Shown in pieces: positions 37,616 to 46,684 of a stretch of DNA of 59,360 bases (position 1 is the first letter of the stretch; every line of letters begins with the position of its first letter). The notes beneath the pieces were generated by a model that was not told the DNA's origin, made no database searches, and saw nothing but the letters and a program-made list of their open reading frames with translations. The position numbers and the translations under genes are program-made. Origin of the DNA: Clostridium chromiireducens. Lineage in GTDB: Bacteria; Bacillota; Clostridia; Clostridiales; Clostridiaceae. The stretch is taken from positions 1 through 59,360 of the forward strand of contig NZ_MZGT01000033.1 of the NCBI RefSeq assembly GCF_002029255.1. The letters are read 5' to 3'.

Positions 37616-38021
37616 TTATATTTTAACTTATTAATTTATTCTTCATATTGATTGAATTGTTTCACAATAACTCAATAATCACAAAACAATATTATTTTAT
37701 TAAAAATAATACCCATCAAAATTAAACTGTTAATAAACAATTAAATCTTAATGGATATCCCACAAAATATTAAAAAGGAGTCGTAATTTATGTAACTTAA
37801 AAGTCACATTAGAGGAGCGATGAGTATATTTTTAGCAATATACACCTCTTATTTAAATTACTAACTATATTATAGTTTAACAGATTTTCGCCGAAAAACA
37901 AGTATGTTTTTTAAATATTTAGAAAATTATGATTTGTAGGATAAATAACGAAAACTTTTTTACTATCTTCAATAATCAGAGCACATTTATTTCTTTTTTG
38001 GCGCATATATCCAAATAGTTA

Positions 38022-38050
38022 TTGACATAATAAAAAAATAAGAGTAAAAT
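38022..38050 (+). promoter_or_regulatory. tRNA-Glu promoter
   Basis: TTGACA (38022-38027), 17 bp and TAAAAT (38045-38050), 14 bp before the tRNA. Confidence 0.8.
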
Positions 38051-38064
38051 CATATTTGTTGTAA

Positions 38065-38139
38065 GGCCCCTTGGTCAAGCGGTCAAGACGCCACCCTCTC
38101 ACGGTGGAATCAGGGGTTCGATTCCCCTAGGGGTCACCA
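38065..38139 (+). tRNA. tRNA-Glu (anticodon CTC)
   Basis: 75 nt including an encoded CCA. Acceptor stem GGCCCCT with AGGGGTC; anticodon stem CCACC/GGTGG with loop CTCTCAC, anticodon CTC reading GAG; T-loop GGTTCGATTCC. All arms fold. It marks the border where the window turns from core-like genes to an accessory region. Confidence 0.96.
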
Positions 38140-38147
38140 TTGTTGAA

Positions 38148-38185
38148 AACACTAACGTTTGAAATGTATAAACGTTGGTGTTTTT
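38148..38185 (+). terminator. tRNA-Glu terminator
   Basis: AACACTAACGTTT (38148-38160) pairs with AAACGTTGGTGTT (38170-38182) and runs into TTTTT. Just beyond, TTACACCATTTTTACACCAT on the complement reads like the last residues (WCKNGVK) of some phage integrases, but nothing upstream of it supports an integrase. Confidence 0.85.
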
Positions 38186-38313
38186 ATTATTTTACACCAT
38201 TTTTACACCATAGTTTTTTTATTGAAATTTTGTTATTTAAAATTTTTATTTATTTATTGCTATTATATTTTTTTGTTCGTGGACCTAGGTCAATATTATG
38301 GACACATTTTCTA

Positions 38314-39129
38314 TTAAATTATTATCCTTACTAGATCCTCTTTCATTTGCGGAGTAATATAACCTATAGAGCCATGAATTCTTTTGCGGTTATACCATGA
38401 CTCAATATAGATAAATATATCTAGTTTTGCGCTTTCGTAATCGTAGTATTGAACATTATTGACTTGTTCCTTTTTCAAAATAGAATGAAAAGACTCTATG
38501 CATGCATTATCATAGGGACACTCTTTTCTACTATTAGAACTTTTAATTCTATATTTTTTTAATCTATTAATAAACTCTGTACTTGTGTATTGGACCCCAA
38601 GATCAGAGTGGAAAATAACAGAACCGACAGGCTGTTGAAGCCTATATGCATTATCTAAAGCTGTTATCGCTACGGAAGAATCTATTGTCTTCGAAAATGA
38701 GTAACCTATTATTTTTCTTGTATACAAATCCATAACAGATGCTAAATAACACCAGCCGTCTTTTAAAGTATAAATATAGGTTATGTCTCCAACCCATTTC
38801 TCATTTATTTTAGTAGCTGTAAAATCTTGTTTGTGTAGATTTTCACGTTCTATAACTTTCCTATTAACTTTTGCAGGCCTAAATTTCTTAATTACTGTTG
38901 AATGGATATTTAATTCTTTCATAAATCGTTGAACTCGTTTAATAATAATATAATTGCCTGATTGTTCAAGGATTTTTTGAATTTTGGGCGCACCATATCT
39001 ACGGCTACTTTCAGTATAAATTTTGATTATATTTTGTTTTAAAGTTTCGTTCTCCAACGCCCTTCGGCACGGAGTGTAATGATGAGATTTGTAGTAAGTG
39101 CTCTTAGGCATATGTAATACTCTACACAT
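38314..39129 (-). CDS. IS3-family transposase OrfB (DDE integrase catalytic protein)
   Basis: 271 aa from the first ATG. It has the HTH_21-like region (PKSTYYK, SRRYGAPKIQKIL) and the rve catalytic core: first Asp in WVGDITYI, second in IFHSDLGVQYTS and the Glu in ACIESFHSILKKE, with the trailing NRKRIHGSIGY. All catalytic residues are intact. The reading frame is open upstream to the codons VKENYPVRV, so it would normally be produced as an OrfAB fusion by frameshifting. Confidence 0.9.
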   Translation of the reverse strand: MCRVLHMPKSTYYKSHHYTPCRRALENETLKQNIIKIYTESSRRYGAPKIQKILEQSGNYIIIKRVQRFMKELNIHSTVIKKFRPAKVNRKVIERENLHKQDFTATKINEKWVGDITYIYTLKDGWCYLASVMDLYTRKIIGYSFSKTIDSSVAITALDNAYRLQQPVGSVIFHSDLGVQYTSTEFINRLKKYRIKSSNSRKECPYDNACIESFHSILKKEQVNNVQYYDYESAKLDIFIYIESWYNRKRIHGSIGYITPQMKEDLVRIII

Positions 39130-39200
39130 AACTCTTACTGGATAGTTCTCTTTAACTTAATTATATCTCTTGGTCTTGCGAGAATATGGCTATAGCTTTT

Positions 39201-39479
39201 TTAAGATTTCAAGTTCCATTTTAATTTTTCATTTTCTTTTTTTAACTTTGAAATTTCTTCAGTATCTTTTGGGTCTTTTCTTTCATTATGTTTATTCTTA
39301 TTAGTAATTATTATAGGTTTTTTTGAAATCTTTTCTTTTGGCTGAACTTGATTAATCCAGTTATTAAGTGATGTTGTTGACACGCCATATTCTTCGCAAA
39401 TCTCTTTAATTGGTTTTCCGGTATTATAAACTTCAATTATCATTTTCTTAAAATCTTCCGTATAGCTTTTCTTTCTCAT
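39201..39479 (-). pseudogene. IS3-family OrfA (HTH, frameshifted C-terminus)
   Basis: 92 aa. The N-terminal transposase_8 helix-turn-helix is clear (SYTEDFKKMIIEVYNTGKP, ICEEYGVSTTSLNNWI), then a leucine-zipper-like EISKLKKENEKLK. The expected ending MELEILKKAIAIFSQ is present in other frames. One A appears to be missing from the run before MEL and another in the run at LEILKK, so the product ends early in KWNLKS. OrfAB frameshifting would fail. Sequencing error in A-tracts is the alternative. Confidence 0.7.
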
Positions 39480-39566
39480 TTGGACACACCTCTCTTACTT
39501 TAATTATAATTTATTTTCCAAATGTGTCCATAAAACTATACTAGCACCAACCCGCATAATTACAGC

Positions 39567-39647
39567 ATATTCTGAAGAATATCTATGGTACTATGGCTTA
39601 GAATATATATTCTGTTATTCTTCAGAATATATATTGTTCAGAATATT
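39567..39647. promoter_or_regulatory. Iterated TTCAGAATAT sites upstream of the RHH-like gene
   Basis: TTCAGAATAT occurs at 39621-39630 and 39638-39647 (17 bp apart) and inverted at 39567-39576, with a variant TTAGAATAT at 39598-39606. CTATGGTA/TACCATA words also recur to 39705. Such arrays are typical operators for ribbon-helix-helix autoregulators, and the next gene encodes an RHH-like C-terminus. Confidence 0.5.
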
Positions 39648-39762
39648 TATGTATGTATTCTTCTATGGTAGTATTCTTCACCATATTTATTCTCTACCAT
39701 AATAGAATACGCTTCATTTAAACATATATCCTAAGTAATAATACTTAAAAGGAGAACTACTT

Positions 39763-40341
39763 ATGGCCAAAAGAAAAAAATCTGAACCACCTACAAACGA
39801 CTTTGCTGCTGAAGAGGAACTTGATGTTTGCGGTTTTACATCAGAACCAATAGTAACTGGAGAATGTATTTCATCATTTTCTTTTGATGATGATTTAATA
39901 AATGAAGTGATACCTATAGATAATAAGCATATCGTAAATGATATTAATATGAAATCTAAACCAATTACTGATATTGATTTTAATGTTTCATCTGATCCAA
40001 CTCAAAACATACAAACCAATGCATCTTCAAATAATGTCGAGGCATCAATAAATAAAAATACACCTAGCAGTTTGACAAATCAAAATAATCAAATTATAAC
40101 TAATAAAAGTAACATCTTAGAAGACAATAGAAAAACTCCTACATCAAATGGTATGGCCCCTCCAATTAATGGAGAATACTTGGATGTTAAGAGAACTTAT
40201 ATGCTAAGAGCTTCTACTGTTAGAAAGGTTAATGAACTTAAAAGCATTCATCCTGACTTAAATACTTATGTTAGTACCATTGTTGATTTTGCTATAGCCT
40301 ATTACTACGAGCATATAGTCAATCAAGGAGGTAAACAATAA
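39763..40341 (+). CDS. Hypothetical protein with a C-terminal ribbon-helix-helix-like segment
   Basis: 192 aa. Residues about 1-135 are low-complexity, polar and probably disordered (Asn/Ser/Thr-rich, with many Asn-Ile-Asn runs). Residues about 143-190 (VKRTYMLRASTVRKVNEL, then LNTYVSTIVDFAIAYYYEHI) look like a beta strand plus two helices, as in ribbon-helix-helix DNA-binding proteins. AAGGAG precedes the ATG. Clustered inverted sites lie upstream and a YvrJ mini-gene follows after 69 bp. The DNA-binding role is inference. Confidence 0.65.
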   Translation: MAKRKKSEPPTNDFAAEEELDVCGFTSEPIVTGECISSFSFDDDLINEVIPIDNKHIVNDINMKSKPITDIDFNVSSDPTQNIQTNASSNNVEASINKNTPSSLTNQNNQIITNKSNILEDNRKTPTSNGMAPPINGEYLDVKRTYMLRASTVRKVNELKSIHPDLNTYVSTIVDFAIAYYYEHIVNQGGKQ

Positions 40342-40410
40342 GCATTATTTTTTATATTCTCCTGTTAAATATAGGTGTTAACCATATATCTTTAACAGGA
40401 GGTGATGATC

Positions 40411-40599
40411 GTGGAGATTAATGAATTAATTAGTCTTGTAGCTAACAATGGTTTTGCTATAGCAGTTGCGGCATATTTGCTAATTCGCTTAGAAAAACAA
40501 ATTGGAAGCCTATCCAATTCAATTAATAAACTTAATACCATAATATCAACGAAACTTGGGGTTGTTATTGATAATGATGATTCTAGCAAAGTTGCTTAA
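40411..40599 (+). CDS. YvrJ-family small membrane protein (copy 1)
   Basis: 62 aa. A helix (VANNGFAIAVAAYLLIRL) followed by an amphipathic coiled coil (EKQIGSLSNSINKLNTIIS), the YvrJ family layout. Start is GTG at 40411, chosen because AGGAGGTGAT lies 6 to 8 nt upstream and the paralogue at 51684 begins at the equivalent ATG. The function of the family is unknown; a holin- or bacteriocin-associated role has been suggested by analogy to BhlA/UviB-like proteins. It has its own terminator. Confidence 0.8.
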   Translation: MEINELISLVANNGFAIAVAAYLLIRLEKQIGSLSNSINKLNTIISTKLGVVIDNDDSSKVA

Positions 40600-40604
40600 A
40601 AGTT

Positions 40605-40634
40605 GGCAATAAGCATTTATTTATGTTTATTGCC
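40605..40634 (+). terminator. Terminator of YvrJ copy 1; rest of the 40635-40923 gap
   Basis: GGCAATAAGCAT (40605-40616) pairs with ATGTTTATTGCC (40623-40634). The copy-2 terminator at 51889-51919 has the same shape with GGCGATAA. The rest of the gap is AT-rich with no supported gene. Confidence 0.85.
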
Positions 40635-40923
40635 TTACCTTTTGTCTTAGCTACTTATCTGTATGATTTAATAAATATAATTCATGATTATCCTTAATAT
40701 ATCAACTAGAATTCCCATTTATATAAACAGCAAATAGTTATTTATTTAATTTAAAACCTTAAATTCCCACATTAGACTTTTTCTGATATAATTATTCATG
40801 TAAATTTAATAGCTTGTCTACATAATCATCAAATTAACACTAGCCTGTTTGAAATATAATTATAAAATTATAAGCACATATATAATCAAGAACAAAGTTA
40901 AATACATAGAAGAGGTGAATTAA

Positions 40924-41655
40924 TTGAACTCCGCTCAGAAAAAATTTAGAAAAGAAATGGACAAAGGTTTAAAGAACCTTAAAAAGAACAATGAAGAAGC
41001 TTATTATAAATACTTAGCTCAAAACCATCTAGATGATCCAAGACAAAGACAGAAATATGAAGCAAAAGAAAAAATCACAAATGTCTTTAGAAAGATATTT
41101 TCAATAATTGTTCCAATTATTATCATAGGCGCTATTGCTCCATTTGCATATGGTAAAATTCTAAACTTAGGTAATAAACCTAGCAATATAGAATTAAGCA
41201 GCAGTAATGGTATAGGTAATGTAGCTGTTTCACCTGTCCAAAACAAACAAAAAGAAATTGTAGATTCATTAAATACAATCAGGCCTTATTTAGATAATAT
41301 TTCAAATGATATAAAAAAGAGAAATGATGATGTTCAGCAAATTAATAATAAGAAAATAACGATAAATGACTACATCAAAAGCATACAAGCCCACGATGAA
41401 CTTGTAAAAAAGAATATGGCTGACATTTCAAACATAACTATTTCTTCAGAGTTAAGTACCTATGTTAATCAATTAAATGAGGGATATAAATTACTCTGTG
41501 ATGGCTATGAAAATGAATCGATTTACCTAAAAACAAATCAACAAAAGTATAAAAAATCAGCAGATGACAGCTATAAACTTTCTAATGAAAAGTTAAGTAA
41601 TAGCAATTCTGAGCTTTCAAAAGTATTAGATAGCAACAATATTAAGCATCAATAA
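40924..41655 (+). CDS. Hypothetical protein with one membrane helix and an extracytoplasmic coiled coil
   Basis: 243 aa. A charged cytoplasmic N-terminus (about 1-55) is followed by one membrane helix (IFSIIVPIIIIGAIAPFAYG) and a long helical tail rich in Asn/Lys (about 85-243) with heptad-like spacing. No domain recognised. Start is TTG at 40924 with GAGGTGAAT upstream. Monocistronic. Confidence 0.65.
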   Translation: MNSAQKKFRKEMDKGLKNLKKNNEEAYYKYLAQNHLDDPRQRQKYEAKEKITNVFRKIFSIIVPIIIIGAIAPFAYGKILNLGNKPSNIELSSSNGIGNVAVSPVQNKQKEIVDSLNTIRPYLDNISNDIKKRNDDVQQINNKKITINDYIKSIQAHDELVKKNMADISNITISSELSTYVNQLNEGYKLLCDGYENESIYLKTNQQKYKKSADDSYKLSNEKLSNSNSELSKVLDSNNIKHQ

Positions 41656-41939
41656 CTCATGGGATATAATTTTATAATGATTTTGAATATGATGAAGGTG
41701 AAGTGTGTAGAATAATATAATTAATACTCTAGAAATATAAAATACTTTTAATTAATTGTAACAATAAAAAAGTGATCTTCGAAAATTTAATAATGTGTCA
41801 TACAGATTTCCAAGGAATCTTCAATGAATTTCCAAGTAATAAATCTCAGATAATTGTAGAATATTAGTATAAAAGAGATTAAAATTCATGCAGGCTTTTT
41901 AATTGAAGCTGGTTAATAAACACTCTGGAGGGTGGAATT

Positions 41940-42485
41940 ATGAACAAGGAAATCTTAGTAGAAGTAACAAACACTGTAACATACGATATATATAAAGAAT
42001 TCTTTTTATTTAGTTCTTTTAGAGGAAAATCATATAAGCGAAAAATTTTAATATTTTATGTGATTCTATTCGTAGGTATGTCAGCATCTTTATACACTGG
42101 TATTATATTTGGATATGATTTTATAAGTATAGTTCTATCCATTATACTTATTATTGCAGGAATCTTAATATCTTACCTTGTGATATTGGCACCTAAAGTT
42201 TATTATAAGTCTGCTAAAAGTTTAGTAGAAAATCTGACGATATATAGATTTACTTCAGAATATCTGGATGTTGAGCTTAAGGCTGAGTTAACAAATGGCA
42301 AATCAGAAATTGCATACAATTCATTTTACAAGATATATGAAACAGATAGTTATCTCTATCTATATATTAGTATTTCACAAGCACATATAGTTCCTAAAAA
42401 AGATATTCCAATAAATGTGATGGAACAGCTAAGGACAATTTTCAAGTCTACGTTAGGCAAAAGTTACTACAACTACTGTAAGTAA
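41940..42485 (+). CDS. YcxB-like membrane protein
   Basis: 181 aa. Two adjacent membrane helices (about 36-80: ILIFYVILFVGMSASLYTG, FISIVLSIILIIAGILISYLV) followed by a C-terminal soluble domain with YNSFYKIYETDSYLYLYIS and PKKDIP, the YcxB-like pattern. Function unknown. GGAGGGTGG precedes the ATG. Confidence 0.75.
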   Translation: MNKEILVEVTNTVTYDIYKEFFLFSSFRGKSYKRKILIFYVILFVGMSASLYTGIIFGYDFISIVLSIILIIAGILISYLVILAPKVYYKSAKSLVENLTIYRFTSEYLDVELKAELTNGKSEIAYNSFYKIYETDSYLYLYISISQAHIVPKKDIPINVMEQLRTIFKSTLGKSYYNYCK

Positions 42486-42590
42486 GTGGCGTAGTAATGA
42501 TTTTATAAACACGATTAAATAATTATTCAAAATAATATATTTTTTTATATGCCTTATAAGTTTATTTATATTAGCAGGAGGATTTATTTT

Positions 42591-43100
42591 ATGGGACTTT
42601 TGGGTCGGTATATGATGATTAATGCGCAAACTCTTGAGGAATTAGTTACATTAGAAAACGATGATTTAATTGAAAAAATTGAAGAGCTTAATCAAGACAT
42701 GGAGAATCAAGAATATGATATTGATAAACTGTGGGATGGTCTACATTTTCTACTGACTGGTGTGTCAGCAAGCCAGCCAATTGAAGGAAATAGGTTGAGT
42801 GAAGCAATAGTTGGGGTTAACGTCTTGAATAGTGATGACGAAAATGTAGATTTTGTTGCGTATACAAAATTTGAAGATTTATCTGAAATCATAACCTCCT
42901 TAAAAAGTATAGATATTAGCAAATTAAAAAAGCTCTTCGACTTATCAACATTTAGGAAAGCAAGAATCTATCCCGATATTTGGCGGGATACTGACAAAGA
43001 AGAATTATTTGATGAATTAGTCCATGAGTACAAAAATCTTCTTAATTTCTATGAAAAGGCCTTTAATAAGAAAGTTCATGTTATAGTAAGTATTTATTAG
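42591..43100 (+). CDS. YfbM/DUF1877 family protein
   Basis: 169 aa from the ATG at 42591 (GCAGGAGG lies 9 nt upstream; the ORF opens earlier without a site). The N-terminal MGLLGRYMMI, the internal WDGLHFLLTG and the later YPDIW segment match DUF1877. Function unknown; members often appear near immunity or accessory genes. Cytosolic, single-gene unit. Confidence 0.8.
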   Translation: MGLLGRYMMINAQTLEELVTLENDDLIEKIEELNQDMENQEYDIDKLWDGLHFLLTGVSASQPIEGNRLSEAIVGVNVLNSDDENVDFVAYTKFEDLSEIITSLKSIDISKLKKLFDLSTFRKARIYPDIWRDTDKEELFDELVHEYKNLLNFYEKAFNKKVHVIVSIY

Positions 43101-43162
43101 GATTTATCAGTATATGAATAACTTGTCATATGATGCTTTATATTCCTAAGCTATACATAAGT

Positions 43163-43208
43163 AAAAGAAATATAGCATTATTCATATTGAATTTGTTATA
43201 TTTCTTTT
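43163..43208 (+). terminator. Hairpin after the DUF1877 gene; rest of the 43101-43474 gap
   Basis: AAAAGAAATATA (43163-43174) pairs with TATATTTCTTTT (43197-43208). The rest of the gap up to the convergent SDR gene is AT-rich and shows no gene. Confidence 0.55.
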
Positions 43209-43474
43209 GCTGCGCCATCTATAAGATTATAAAATAATTCTATTTCTAAATGATCTGAATTTATGCTGAGTTATGGCATTTATAAATAATAATTAAATTT
43301 TGAAAAGTAACCATTTGCAGCCTTATCAATACCTAATTTAAAAAAATATCGAGAAATAAGTAAAGTAATATATTACTTCTTATATTTTTTTGGATAACAC
43401 TTTTATAAATAAATTATAACTCTTTGTTCGTCTAAAAATAATGTTGTGAAATAATAATATCAAATATACAATCA

Positions 43475-44182
43475 TTACCATAACCAATCTCTTTCATATG
43501 GCTCAGTAAATGTACCTTTTTTATTTATATTATCGCCTTCAATCCATTTGAATATCTTTCTAGCAGATTCATATGCACTTGAATTCGCATCAGATGAACC
43601 TGATTGTGTTTTAACTTTTCCTGGATGAATTGAAATAACATCTATGTTGTATGATTTAAGTTCTTCTTTCAAGCAAATACTCAACATATTTTGAGACGCT
43701 TTAGCAATGCGATAAGAATATGAAAAATTTCGATCCTCAAATTCTCCTGATGCCATTGCACTTAATGATCCTAATCTTGATGTAATATTAACTATTTTGG
43801 GCTTTTTAGACTTTTTTAAAAAATCTAATGTCGCTTGAGTGCTTCTAATAATTGCAATACAATGAATATCAAATAAAGACTTCATTTCTATTGATGTTAC
43901 ATCTTCAATTTTATACGCATTTCCTGGAACACCTGCATTATTAATTAATAAATCAAGATGATTTACGGTTTTAGATAAAGTATTTTTTATAATATTAATG
44001 CATTTATCATCTGTTAAATCTGTTACAATTGGAGTAAAGTTATTTTTAAATTCTTTATTCAATTCTTCTGCATCTTCTTGTTTTCTCACAACAGAAAAAA
44101 CATTATAATTATTTGCATAATAAACTTCTATCAATTCTTTACCAATACCTCTTGCTCCACCAGTAATTAATACATTTTTCAT
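43475..44182 (-). CDS. Short-chain dehydrogenase/reductase
   Basis: 235 aa, NAD(P)-dependent SDR. Cofactor loop TGGARGIG, NNAG motif (INNAGVPGN), a Ser in VNITSRLGS and the YRIAK catalytic Tyr/Lys pair. The C-terminal IHPGKVKTQSG fits classical SDRs. The substrate is unknown. AAGGAG precedes the ATG. It is the first of a series of unrelated minus-strand genes separated by related spacers. Confidence 0.88.
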   Translation of the reverse strand: MKNVLITGGARGIGKELIEVYYANNYNVFSVVRKQEDAEELNKEFKNNFTPIVTDLTDDKCINIIKNTLSKTVNHLDLLINNAGVPGNAYKIEDVTSIEMKSLFDIHCIAIIRSTQATLDFLKKSKKPKIVNITSRLGSLSAMASGEFEDRNFSYSYRIAKASQNMLSICLKEELKSYNIDVISIHPGKVKTQSGSSDANSSAYESARKIFKWIEGDNINKKGTFTEPYERDWLW

Positions 44183-44219
44183 AACTTAATTCTCCTTATC
44201 AATTTGCACCTTTGCTACA

Positions 44220-44254
44220 TAATAATTTATTGTTGCGACACACTTTAAAAATAT
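44220..44254 (-). repeat. Spacer block shared with 48063-48097
   Basis: TAATAATTTATTGTTGCGAC followed by ACACTTTAAAAATAT, nearly identical to the block between the phosphoesterase and toroid genes. On the minus strand it lies in the spacer of the SDR gene, ahead of its start. Confidence 0.8.
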
Positions 44255-44294
44255 CGCGTAATATGTTAGGATAAAAAACATAAAGACATTTTGA

Positions 44295-44714
44295 TTATTT
44301 CAAACTATCTTTATGTCCTAAAACATAAGGAAAAGAAATAATAAATGGAAGTATACATATAAATCCTACCAGCATTTGCATTGGAAAGTAGAAGTAGATT
44401 CTTTTATGGTAATAAGCATTAATAGATAGAATTGATAATAAATATCCCAAAATTGTATAAGCACAAATCTTTTTCATGTGATTACGTTTGGTGATAAACC
44501 CTAGCATAGTACCAATTAAACTAATAAGCAATAGTATATAAACCTCAAAAATTGTACTATGCCACAATGAAACACCTGCTGATAATTGGCTTAAGTCATG
44601 TAAAAAAGACATATAAAAAAATATAATTATACTCATTAATAAGTTTCCTATAAATAGACTTGATTTACTGATACGAGTTAGTAATGACTTAAAATAGTTA
44701 TTTATAATAACCAC
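44295..44714 (-). CDS. Hypothetical four-helix membrane protein
   Basis: 139 aa with four hydrophobic helices (about 16-40, 50-75, 80-102 and 105-135) and positively charged loops. No family recognised. The GTG at 44714 is close to AGAAAGG; a downstream start is possible. The spacer upstream carries the shared TTCCACAATAATCTACTAT word. Confidence 0.6.
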   Translation of the reverse strand: MVIINNYFKSLLTRISKSSLFIGNLLMSIIIFFYMSFLHDLSQLSAGVSLWHSTIFEVYILLLISLIGTMLGFITKRNHMKKICAYTILGYLLSILSINAYYHKRIYFYFPMQMLVGFICILPFIISFPYVLGHKDSLK

Positions 44715-44819
44715 ACCTTTCTCTATTCATATAATAAATAAGACTTTATTTTTAATAACTATCTTGCTTGAATTTATTCCACAATAATCTACTATTATAT
44801 TTTATAAGAAGGTAATGAA

Positions 44820-45341
44820 TTAATTTAATTGCTTTTTACATAAATAATGCAAAAATAGACTTGCTACTGCTAACTTATATTTTTTCTCACAGGGAACAGA
44901 ATTAGTATCATTCATAAAACTTTGCAAATCTCCTAGCTCAAGTCCTGAATATATAGCTAAGGTTTCATAGCTAATTTCAAACTCACCTATTAGCACATCT
45001 ATTACTCCTTTAACTCGGTCATCTTTATTAACCATCGCTATCCCTTCAGATAGCATAAAAATCATGTTGCATAAATGCGAAGGGTTCGGAACATTGGAAT
45101 TTTTCAAATTCTCTTCATTATTCTCACCAGAATTTACGATATTTGTGAAAAAATCATATAATTTATTTTTTCCATCCATATAATCTTTCAACCAAACATA
45201 ATCGACTCCTATCATCTTGCTTAAAGATTTCAGTTCAATTTTATAGTTTTCAAGCAAATTTTCTATCTCTTTTCTTATAACATCTTCAGTTTGATTGAAG
45301 TTTGTAGAAACGATAGTCTTAATTGAATTAATTTCCATCAT
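44820..45341 (-). CDS. HTH-containing hypothetical protein
   Basis: 173 aa, all soluble and acidic. ELKSLSKMIGVDYVWLKDYMDG and a second similar segment (SYETLAIYSGLELGDLQSFMND) each look like helix-turn-helix units of the Cro/C1 kind, so it may be a DNA-binding regulator of unknown target. Two ATGs (45341, 45338) follow AAGGAG; the second is better spaced. It lies 31 bp after the acetyltransferase gene and may be co-transcribed with it. Confidence 0.65.
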   Translation of the reverse strand: MMEINSIKTIVSTNFNQTEDVIRKEIENLLENYKIELKSLSKMIGVDYVWLKDYMDGKNKLYDFFTNIVNSGENNEENLKNSNVPNPSHLCNMIFMLSEGIAMVNKDDRVKGVIDVLIGEFEISYETLAIYSGLELGDLQSFMNDTNSVPCEKKYKLAVASLFLHYLCKKQLN

Positions 45342-45372
45342 AGTCTCCTTTAATAATATTTATAGTTTATTC

Positions 45373-45909
45373 TTATTTTGAACGCAAATAATAGTGTTCT
45401 CCTTCAGATACCTTGCCTTCACAGAAATCATTTTTTATTAATGTATTCCGTCTTTCAACAGCTTGAGGTATTGCCTTAGTTGCAATTATATCAACCTCAA
45501 ACAAATCAAAAAAGTTCTCGTCACAAACATTAAATATTTCGTTTAAGTAATCTACATTTTCGTATTCAGAAGAAACATCAACTCGGAGTATTCCTGTTTT
45601 GATTTTATCTTTACCAACATAACCAAACATTTCTACTGTTCCAATAGCTTTAGATAGTGATTTATCTATAATTGCAAAGCGTATAAATTCTTGTTGAGAA
45701 TATGCATAAAGCCAAGCTTTAATGCATTGCAACATATCCTCAATTGCGTAAATACAGAAATCACCTGTACACCTATCAGAGTTAAAAACTTTTTGTGCCT
45801 TACTATCAGAATAACATCTAAGTAGACCTTCGGAATCTTCTTCTGAAACGAGTCTTAAAATAAAACTTTCTGTTTCAAAAGTGGGGCATATTTCGTATGG
45901 GTCCTTCAT
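45373..45909 (-). CDS. GNAT acetyltransferase, RimJ/RimL type
   Basis: 178 aa from the ATG at 45909, which follows GAGGAGG by 6 nt. N-terminal ETESFILRLVSEEDSEGLL is typical of the RimJ/RimL branch; the acetyl-CoA region around IGTVEMFG and the closing RRNTLIKNDFCEGKV are recognisable. The acceptor is unknown. The spacer before it carries the 85-bp repeat. Confidence 0.8.
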   Translation of the reverse strand: MKDPYEICPTFETESFILRLVSEEDSEGLLRCYSDSKAQKVFNSDRCTGDFCIYAIEDMLQCIKAWLYAYSQQEFIRFAIIDKSLSKAIGTVEMFGYVGKDKIKTGILRVDVSSEYENVDYLNEIFNVCDENFFDLFEVDIIATKAIPQAVERRNTLIKNDFCEGKVSEGEHYYLRSK

Positions 45910-45950
45910 AAAAATCCTCCTCATCATATATATAATATTAATTTTCTTCG

Positions 45951-46035
45951 CTTCACAATAATATACAGTTGTGAAATAACTCCAGATTATAATTTATATA
46001 CTTTTATACTACACCTCTGCAAATTGTTATTTATC
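45951..46035 (-). repeat. 85-bp spacer repeat, copy 1
   Basis: About 92 % identical by eye to 49100-49185: starts CTTCACAATAAT, holds GTGAAATAACTCCAGATTAT and ACACCTCTGCAAATTG, ends ATTTATC. On the minus strand TTCACAA and TTGTGAA form a small inverted repeat. It lies in the 5' spacer of the acetyltransferase gene. Confidence 0.85.
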
Positions 46036-46048
46036 GTTAAGCGAATTT

Positions 46049-46534
46049 TTATATATGCCATACATATAGTGCCATTTCATAATTATTTTCTGAATTCTTC
46101 CTACCTGCATATATAAAACCTTCATTTTCATATAACATCCTCAATTTATTTCTTTGCAAATTGCAATCTAATCTTAGTGAATTGATACCATTTTTTAATG
46201 ATAATTTTTTTGCAAAATTAATAAGTTCTTCTGAAATACCTTTGCCTGCAAATTCTCTCTTAACAGCTAATTTATGTATATATAGTGACTTTCCTTGTGG
46301 AATTTCAGACCAATATTTTAGATCCAAATCAGTTATCGCTATACATGCTGCTGGCACCCCATTCTGATAATTAATATAAAAATCATTAACCTGATAATAT
46401 TTTGATAGATAATTCCACTTTATACTGTCCTCATTCCATTGATTCTGTAATTTATTTTTTTTCATCCAAATTACCGCATCTAGCAGAATCCCCTCAATCG
46501 TGAGAATATCATTTTCATCTGCCTGCTTTATCAT
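46049..46534 (-). CDS. GNAT acetyltransferase
   Basis: 161 aa. Acetyl-CoA motif in LAVKREFAGKGISEELINFA and the C-terminal RMLYENEGFIYAG are typical GNAT. GTGGAGG precedes the ATG. The acceptor is unknown. It stands alone on the minus strand. Confidence 0.85.
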   Translation of the reverse strand: MIKQADENDILTIEGILLDAVIWMKKNKLQNQWNEDSIKWNYLSKYYQVNDFYINYQNGVPAACIAITDLDLKYWSEIPQGKSLYIHKLAVKREFAGKGISEELINFAKKLSLKNGINSLRLDCNLQRNKLRMLYENEGFIYAGRKNSENNYEMALYVWHI

Positions 46535-46684
46535 AAACTATCCTCCACAAATTTTTCATAATTAATAGATCCCTCTTACTTTCAAATTACCATTGGTCTG
46601 CTGATTTATACATAATCCTTTCAGTATAATTTAAAATCTAATAGTTAACTGAATATCGAACCAGTAACAAATTTAAAAATTAAA

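Larger units (their letters stand above)
38299..39530 (-). mobile_element. IS3-family insertion sequence with a disrupted orfA
   Basis: 1232 bp bounded by terminal inverted repeats TGGACACATTT (38299 onward, and its complement ending at 39530). It contains an IS3-type orfA/orfB pair on the minus strand. I could not find a matching 3-bp target duplication at the ends. OrfA is frameshifted near its end, so this copy is probably inactive. Confidence 0.85.

Noticed and set aside
38187..38211. Phage integrase gene next to tRNA-Glu
   Set aside because: Only about seven C-terminal-like residues are readable; further upstream in that frame no integrase motif is found.
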